Translations under genes and position numbers: made by a program
Shown: piece by piece, positions 51,717 to 56,660 of the stretch
How positions within the stretch are numbered: the stretch's first letter is position 1
Layout of the letters: each line of letters opens with the position of its first letter
Assembly: GCA_014240375.1 (NCBI GenBank)
Contig: JAAZXB010000019.1
Span: 1 to 56,660 of the forward strand
Origin: Planctomycetota bacterium
GTDB lineage: Bacteria > Planctomycetota > UBA8108 > UBA1146
DNA: 56,660 nucleotides
Reading direction: 5' to 3'
Notes under the pieces: model-generated
What the model was told of the DNA's origin: nothing
Database searches by the model: none
The model's input: only the letters and a program-made list of their open reading frames with translations

Positions 51717-54700
51717 CTATTGTCCTTGCTGACCATTTTTCCGCAAGTGGCTATTCTCTGAACCCGGCCGGGAGGAGTTGCCGAGATACGCCCAAAGATC
51801 TCGTACCTGACCTTCATCGAGGGTGTCGATCAATCCGTTGGGCATCGGCGAGTCGGGAGACGCCTCGATGGAGATCACCTTCCCGCTCAGGGTCAGCGGC
51901 TGGTACCCGAATGGATCGGTGTTGAGAACCACTGAATCCGCGTCTTTACGCAGGATGCGTCCGACTGCCAGGTCGTCCTCGGTGGTGACGATACTCCAGT
52001 GGTACTGATCGGAGACATCGCGCGATGGGGTGAGGATCGCCCGGACCAGGTCGATGTTGGAGAAGCGTGCTCGGACCCCGGTCAGGTCGGGGCCGGCACC
52101 ACCACCGATCTGTTGAAAACGATGGCAGCGGCTACAGAGCGCCTTGTGGTAGGCGGCCTGACCGCGCCCGGCATCGCCACCGGGTTGGCGCACTGCTGTG
52201 AGCAGCGTGCTCTCGGTCCAGCGGGTCACCGGATCGGGAAGCACCGGGGGGGCCAGTTCGGGGGTGGTCAGCACTCCCGAGCCATCATCGAGTTGCCGCA
52301 CCATCTGATCGGCAAAGCCACGCAAACTGTTGCCTCCACTGCGGCCGCGGATCACCTTCAGCGCCGCGGCGATGCGTTGTTGCTGGGTTTCGTCCGGCTT
52401 CATGAATCGCAGCAGCCGCAGTGCTGCCAGTCCCTCCGCCGCATCGGCTTTGGCGTCCATCCAGTCGAGGATGCGGGCGGTCAAATCGGGCGCGGAGAGG
52501 CGCACCAGCAGATCTCCTCGGAGGCGATTTTCGGCCAGATCTGGACCGGGGAAGTTGTTGTCAAAGCGCGCCAGCAGTCGCTGACGGGTCGCTCCTGCGG
52601 GGTCACCCAGACGGGCGATGGCGACGGTGGCGACGCGCAGTTGCTCGAGTAGTTGGCGTCGGTCACTCGCCGGAGGGAGGTCGCACAATCGTTCGAGCAG
52701 CGCGTCTCGGTCGATCTTTTCTCCGACTCGAGCCAGCGTCAACAGACCGATCGATCCGGCACTGGATGCGGGGTCGAGCGCCCACTCTCTCCAGCGAGCG
52801 GGGGGGAACTGTTCGATGGCCACCCGTGCGGCATAGCCGATCGCCTGGTCTCGATGCGACAGGTGACTCCAGCTGAGGGTCAACAGATCCTCGGCCGGTT
52901 GTAGATGTCCCGTTTCCAGCTGTTTCTTGAGTGCCCTGGCCTGGCGACCCCGATCGGTGGTGGGGGCTGCCATCGGATCACGATCGTCACCCTCCGCTCG
53001 GATGCGAAAGAGGGTGCTGGCGGTTCCGCGTCCACCGGTGACTCCGTAGAGGGCGCCGTCGTCACCGAACACCATGTCGGCGACATTGAATGCGGCAGCA
53101 GCGGCGAATGGTTCCGCGCGGCCTCGCCAGCCGGCGCCGTGCTCCTGCGGGAAGTAGGCCAGGATGCGACCGTAGGCCCAGTCTGCGATGTAGATGGCAT
53201 GGCGCCAGCGGCCCGGAAAGTTCCCCTCGAGTCCGGAGGAGACTCCCGTCGGGGAGGAGAGGTCGGTCTCGACCGATGGCATCACCGCGTCGGGAATCCC
53301 ATCGGGCCACTTGCCGTCGCCGCCGCGCCAGCCCGCCTCGCCACCGGAGACCACCTCGACCACTCTCGGTGAACGGTACCAGGGAGTGCCTATATCCCAT
53401 TCCATGTCGGCATCGTAGGTGAAGAGCGACCCATCGTGGTGGAACGCCAGGTCATAGGAGTTGCGAAAGCCACCTGCGACGCGCTCCCACTCGAGGGTCT
53501 TTGGATCGATGCGAAGCACCTGTCCGGCAGGAGCGAGATGTCCGACGGCATGACCATTGGGATCCCACAGTCGTGGCAGGATCAGATCCTCTTGCCAGTG
53601 ACGATAGCGATCGCGAGTCAACAGCGACTCCGGTACATCGATGTGATTGCCGACCACGGTCCAGACATCTCCATCGGGACCACGCACCAGCGCGTGAACG
53701 CCATGTTCGCCACCGGGGCCCATCGCCGACAGGCGCTTCTCCTGATCGAAGAAGCCGTCTCCATCCGGATCGGAGAGGATCCACAGACCCCCCCGATCCT
53801 TGCGGTGTCCGGCAACATGGACCCACAGATCTCCATCGACCAGCAGTAGTCCCTGGGCATCGCCGAAGGAGGCACAGTCGGTGACGGTCACCCCCTCCTC
53901 ATCGATGACCACTCGCTTCAGCACTCCCCGTTGCGGGGACGTGATGAACTTCCCGGGACCTTCGCTGGCGATACACACCCAGGAGCCATCGGCCTTGTCG
54001 ACATGGTGGAGGATCTCCGCTTGAAACCCCTGGGGAAGGCTCCAGCGAGTGACCGATCCGCCGGGGGTGAGGCCGATATCTCCCCAGGGAGCGGTGCCGG
54101 CCCATTGGCTCCTGATCCCAACCAGATGAAGAAAAGTGAGGCCGATATCTCCCCAGGGAGCGGTGCCGGCACCCACATCTCCGATGACCCGCACCGGCTT
54201 CTCGGTTCCATCCTCGAGGTGACGCCACTGCGAGTCGGTGACGATGGAGACGACGGTTCCATCGTCTTCGGTCCAGCCGAGAATTCCCGCCAGTGCTGCA
54301 GGACCTCCGTCATTGATGCAGCGAACACGCAGCTGATGAGGTCCGGCGGTCAACTGGGAGAGGATCGCTCGTGCCGGCTTTGACCAGTCATCTCCCTTGA
54401 GGATCTGTTTACCATCGAGGAATGCCACGAAGTGATTGTCGCCACTCATCGTCAGCGACGCCTCGACCGGTTGATCGACCTCGAAGCTGCGAACCAGCTC
54501 GACCTGCTCCTGGCTGTTGCCCTGCGCCCAGATCCAGTGCACGGGTTGTGCCTCGGGCGGGGTGGAGTTTCGCGCACAATCGAGCACCGGGTCGCCGTCG
54601 AGCGGCTGCCATGGCCGCGCCCGGATCGATTTCCACTCGATCTTCATCGGTCCACCGCCATGAATCTGCAATCCGATGCGACCGCTGGTCACCGCATCGG

Positions 54701-55334
54701 GTGCCCCATCGGTGAAGGCGCAGACGGGGGTACTATCGATCTCATGTCGGATCGATGAGCCGTGGGCGATGATCCGCAACTGGTGCCAGTTTCCATCGGA
54801 GAGGCGCTCGACGGCACTCTCGGCATCGGGGTGGAAACCGACCACATCGCGGGTTCCATCCGCCGCCAAGGTGGCCACCTCTCCGCGCGGCACCGCAATT
54901 CCTCGTCCGCGCGATTCGTAGAGCATCCCCGAGTATTGATTGGCCGCGTCGAGGTCTGCCTGGTAGCCGATCGCCTCGCCATCGGAGGCGCGACGACTGC
55001 GATACTGGATGCCGCTGTTGCCGCCCTGGAGGCGGAAGTGAGCCTCCAGTACGAAGTCATTCCAGGTCGACTCGTGCCACAAGTAGTCGCTCCGGGGCAC
55101 CGGACCCCCTGCCGGTCCCTCGCCGACGATCACTCCATCTTCGACCTGCCACAACTTCGAGTCGCCACTCCAGCCCGCCAGGCTGTGGCCATCAAACAAC
55201 TCGGTCCATGCCAGCTCCTGGGCCGCTGCTCCGGTCGTGATCGACCACGAAATCGCCAGCCACAGCAGGCCACGCAACGAGATGGCCAACGAACTCACGA
55301 CAACGATCGGATCACGGGTGCGCTTCTCATTCAT
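51717..55334 (-). CDS. DUF1080 + PVC-type propeller dehydrogenase-like + cytochrome c fusion
   Basis: ATG 55334 was chosen because a signal peptide (LLWLAISWSITTGAAAQ) follows; the frame extends upstream through the glycerate kinase gene. 1205 residues. Residues about 40-225 are DUF1080 (LFDGHSLAGW, NSGIQYRSR). About 235-385 is a beta-sandwich with a carbohydrate-binding look. About 385-760 is a propeller of the membrane-bound-dehydrogenase type common in PVC bacteria (ASEGPGKF, WTVVGNHIDVPES, GGRGTASTLFRIRAEG). A helical-repeat region follows, then a C-terminal heme domain with CSRCH (about 1065-1069) and a distal Met. A periplasmic sugar-oxidising enzyme with its own electron carrier is inferred. 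It has an internal 23-codon duplication. It starts 26 nt after glycerate kinase. Confidence 0.85.
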   Translation of the reverse strand: MNEKRTRDPIVVVSSLAISLRGLLWLAISWSITTGAAAQELAWTELFDGHSLAGWSGDSKLWQVEDGVIVGEGPAGGPVPRSDYLWHESTWNDFVLEAHFRLQGGNSGIQYRSRRASDGEAIGYQADLDAANQYSGMLYESRGRGIAVPRGEVATLAADGTRDVVGFHPDAESAVERLSDGNWHQLRIIAHGSSIRHEIDSTPVCAFTDGAPDAVTSGRIGLQIHGGGPMKIEWKSIRARPWQPLDGDPVLDCARNSTPPEAQPVHWIWAQGNSQEQVELVRSFEVDQPVEASLTMSGDNHFVAFLDGKQILKGDDWSKPARAILSQLTAGPHQLRVRCINDGGPAALAGILGWTEDDGTVVSIVTDSQWRHLEDGTEKPVRVIGDVGAGTAPWGDIGLTFLHLVGIRSQWAGTAPWGDIGLTPGGSVTRWSLPQGFQAEILHHVDKADGSWVCIASEGPGKFITSPQRGVLKRVVIDEEGVTVTDCASFGDAQGLLLVDGDLWVHVAGHRKDRGGLWILSDPDGDGFFDQEKRLSAMGPGGEHGVHALVRGPDGDVWTVVGNHIDVPESLLTRDRYRHWQEDLILPRLWDPNGHAVGHLAPAGQVLRIDPKTLEWERVAGGFRNSYDLAFHHDGSLFTYDADMEWDIGTPWYRSPRVVEVVSGGEAGWRGGDGKWPDGIPDAVMPSVETDLSSPTGVSSGLEGNFPGRWRHAIYIADWAYGRILAYFPQEHGAGWRGRAEPFAAAAAFNVADMVFGDDGALYGVTGGRGTASTLFRIRAEGDDRDPMAAPTTDRGRQARALKKQLETGHLQPAEDLLTLSWSHLSHRDQAIGYAARVAIEQFPPARWREWALDPASSAGSIGLLTLARVGEKIDRDALLERLCDLPPASDRRQLLEQLRVATVAIARLGDPAGATRQRLLARFDNNFPGPDLAENRLRGDLLVRLSAPDLTARILDWMDAKADAAEGLAALRLLRFMKPDETQQQRIAAALKVIRGRSGGNSLRGFADQMVRQLDDGSGVLTTPELAPPVLPDPVTRWTESTLLTAVRQPGGDAGRGQAAYHKALCSRCHRFQQIGGGAGPDLTGVRARFSNIDLVRAILTPSRDVSDQYHWSIVTTEDDLAVGRILRKDADSVVLNTDPFGYQPLTLSGKVISIEASPDSPMPNGLIDTLDEGQVRDLWAYLGNSSRPGSENSHLRKNGQQGQ
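54067..54170. repeat. Exact 35-bp direct repeat in frame
   Basis: 54067-54101 and 54136-54170 are identical over 35 bp. The offset of 69 bp equals 23 codons and duplicates AGTAPWGDIGLT within the fusion protein. Confidence 0.92.
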
Positions 55335-55360
55335 CGGCTCTGCTCTTTTCAGCGATGGAA

Positions 55361-56287
55361 TCAAAGGTTCCATCCAGGAGTTTGCGGATTGGTCTGGATC
55401 GATAGGATCGATCGATCCTCGGCGATGTCGGCCACGAAATCTGCCACCGCAGGGAGGGTCTCGATGGTCCAACGGGTCAATCTTTCGTAGTGATCGAGGA
55501 ATCTTCGCAGTGCAGCAGCATCCATCGAGCGGCTGGCGTCGTGGCCGCGGTCGGCTCTCAGGCGAGCCTCTTGCTGGCCGCGCCAGAGGGAAACTGTTTC
55601 CCACGAGGGGACCTTGAGGATCGCCAGCTGGTCGAAGCGACCAAACAATTGCTGGTAGGGGCCTGCCAGCTGATCGCGGATCCGCTTCCGCCACACCATG
55701 TCGGGATCTTCAGCTCTTTCGAGATCATTGATGGGGGTCTCCCAGTCAAACTCGGTGCAGGCACCGAGCCCGGTACACCATCCCTCGAAGATCACCACAT
55801 CGTAGGGGCCGGTGACCCGGCTCGACCGGGTCGTCGGCAGTCGGTCATCGATCCCCTTGTCGAAGTGGGGGATGGTCGCCGATGCACCGGCCGGATCGGC
55901 CAGTGCGCCGATGATCTCGCAGGCGAGTTCGGTGTCGTGGGTGCCCGGGACGCCTCGGGTGATCCACAGCGGGTGACTCTGCTGCGCCAACTGCTGTCTT
56001 TGGTGGAGCGGAAGATAAACATCATCGAGCGCAACGATGGCGACCTTCAGATCGAACAGATCCCGAGCCAGCGGCACCACCAGCTCGCACAAGGTGCTCT
56101 TGCCTGCTCCCTGACACCCCTGCAGGCCGACCACCACTGGAGCGGATTTGTGCTGGTGCCACTGCTGTAGCGATTCGACGAAGGGGAGGTGGAGTTGATC
56201 GAGTAATGGAGTGGCGCTCTCGGGAAGGCCGAGTCGTTGTCGCCCTCGATTCCAGCGCTGTCCGACATCGGTATCGAGAATCGACAT
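55361..56287 (-). CDS. D-glycerate 3-kinase (P-loop kinase family)
   Basis: ATG 56287 follows GGAGGGGTGAG; 308 residues. Walker A is GLQGCQGAGKST (about 52-63); a later DDVYLP and TRGVPGTHD, then HFDKGIDDR, match plant and fungal-type glycerate kinases and related YKL-like proteins. It would phosphorylate D-glycerate to 3-phosphoglycerate (or 2-phosphoglycerate), linking glyoxylate/serine metabolism to glycolysis. Phosphoribulokinase- or pantothenate kinase-like relatives are less likely given the PGTHD motif. Confidence 0.83.
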   Translation of the reverse strand: MSILDTDVGQRWNRGRQRLGLPESATPLLDQLHLPFVESLQQWHQHKSAPVVVGLQGCQGAGKSTLCELVVPLARDLFDLKVAIVALDDVYLPLHQRQQLAQQSHPLWITRGVPGTHDTELACEIIGALADPAGASATIPHFDKGIDDRLPTTRSSRVTGPYDVVIFEGWCTGLGACTEFDWETPINDLERAEDPDMVWRKRIRDQLAGPYQQLFGRFDQLAILKVPSWETVSLWRGQQEARLRADRGHDASRSMDAAALRRFLDHYERLTRWTIETLPAVADFVADIAEDRSILSIQTNPQTPGWNL

Positions 56288-56477
56288 CTCACCCCTCCAG
56301 CGCAAGAGGATACCCGAGGAAATGGAGGTTGGAACGGGAGACCGACGACCACGGGACCTTCCCAGGTCGAATGGGCAAGAGGAACCGGGATACGGCTCTT
56401 GCGACCCTGCGTCAGTCGAGGCACGATCCTGGCCAAGAGTTCATTCGAACTGGGCAAGTTCCCGAAGGAGAGCCGTC

Positions 56478-56660
56478 ATGGCAGCGAGGAAATCGACACC
56501 ATTGGTCCCCTGCTGGGCGTATTTCCTGCTGATCGCCATCCTAGGACTGCCGGGTTGCATGATACTTCCGGTTCCGGGTGGCGAGCAGGCGGCGGTCTTT
56601 CAGGTCTTCGAACCGAAGGCTCGTGTCGAGGACACCGGGATCGGGCTCTCGGGGTACTGG
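56478..56660 (+). CDS. Lipoprotein, N-terminal fragment (runs off right edge)
   Basis: GAAGGAG precedes ATG 56478. The 61 visible codons encode a type II signal peptide with lipobox LPG-C (Cys27) and the first 34 mature residues; there is no stop before the window ends. It is divergent from glycerate kinase. The function cannot be told from this piece. Confidence 0.75.
   Translation, partial: MAARKSTPLVPCWAYFLLIAILGLPGCMILPVPGGEQAAVFQVFEPKARVEDTGIGLSGYW

Overview
This window is high-GC bacterial chromosome and reads as a member of the Planctomycetota (PVC superphylum). The evidence is the gene families: very large exported proteins ending in dockerin-type calcium repeats, DUF1080 proteins, a PVC-type propeller/cytochrome c fusion with a CxxCH motif, a lipoprotein sulfatase, ASPIC/UnbV FG-GAP lipoproteins and tandem DUF1573 proteins. 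No rRNA, tRNA, integrase, IS element or CRISPR array was seen.

Layout. 1-10.5 kb: exported surface proteins. These are a beta-helix protein running off the left edge, then two tandem lipoproteins built from cysteine-paired putative-Ig repeats (3 and 15 copies) with a shared C-terminal cohesin-like module, then a secreted cohesin-like/dockerin protein. 10.5-17 kb (minus): leucine-catabolism operon mccB-liuC-mccA(BC)-BCCP-hmgL. Nearly all its genes overlap by ATGA, and the usual single mccA is split in two. It is followed by a DUF1080 gene and an extra copy of the hmgL 3' end. 17-27 kb: a zinc-ribbon/retropepsin membrane protein, a coupled TPR + ASPIC lipoprotein pair and a 1478-residue dockerin protein. 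27-34 kb: a sulfatase behind a transketolase, then a PLP dehydratase and an AGCS symporter. 34.6-38.5 kb: the most unusual locus (below). 38.6-43.8 kb: two tandem GAPDH paralogues, and divergently a RuBisCO-like protein, small membrane proteins and a NamZ-like (DUF1343) protein. 43.8-56.7 kb: a DnaE-type polymerase, a secreted serine protease with PPC, cohesin-like and dockerin modules, a DUF1080/propeller/cytochrome fusion behind glycerate kinase, and the start of a lipoprotein gene.

Main discovery candidate. At 34.6-38.5 kb two genes are interrupted by an in-frame TGA exactly where a redox cysteine is expected. One is a thioredoxin-like protein (Trp-Sec-Gly-Pro-Cys) and the other a DUF1573 protein (Sec-Gly-Cys). 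A neighbouring DUF1573 paralogue has ordinary Cys at the same position (TCGCT). In both genes a stem-loop lies about 16-30 nt after the TGA, where a bacterial SECIS belongs. I read this as a small exported selenoprotein redox module. No sel genes are in the window.

Other themes: cohesin-like modules and dockerins encoded in the same neighbourhood, possibly self-assembling surface complexes; and many short exact tandem duplications (9-18 bp, mostly multiples of 3 inside genes) at gene starts, ends and signal peptides. One of them repeats the ribosome-binding site and TTG start of the RuBisCO-like gene four times.
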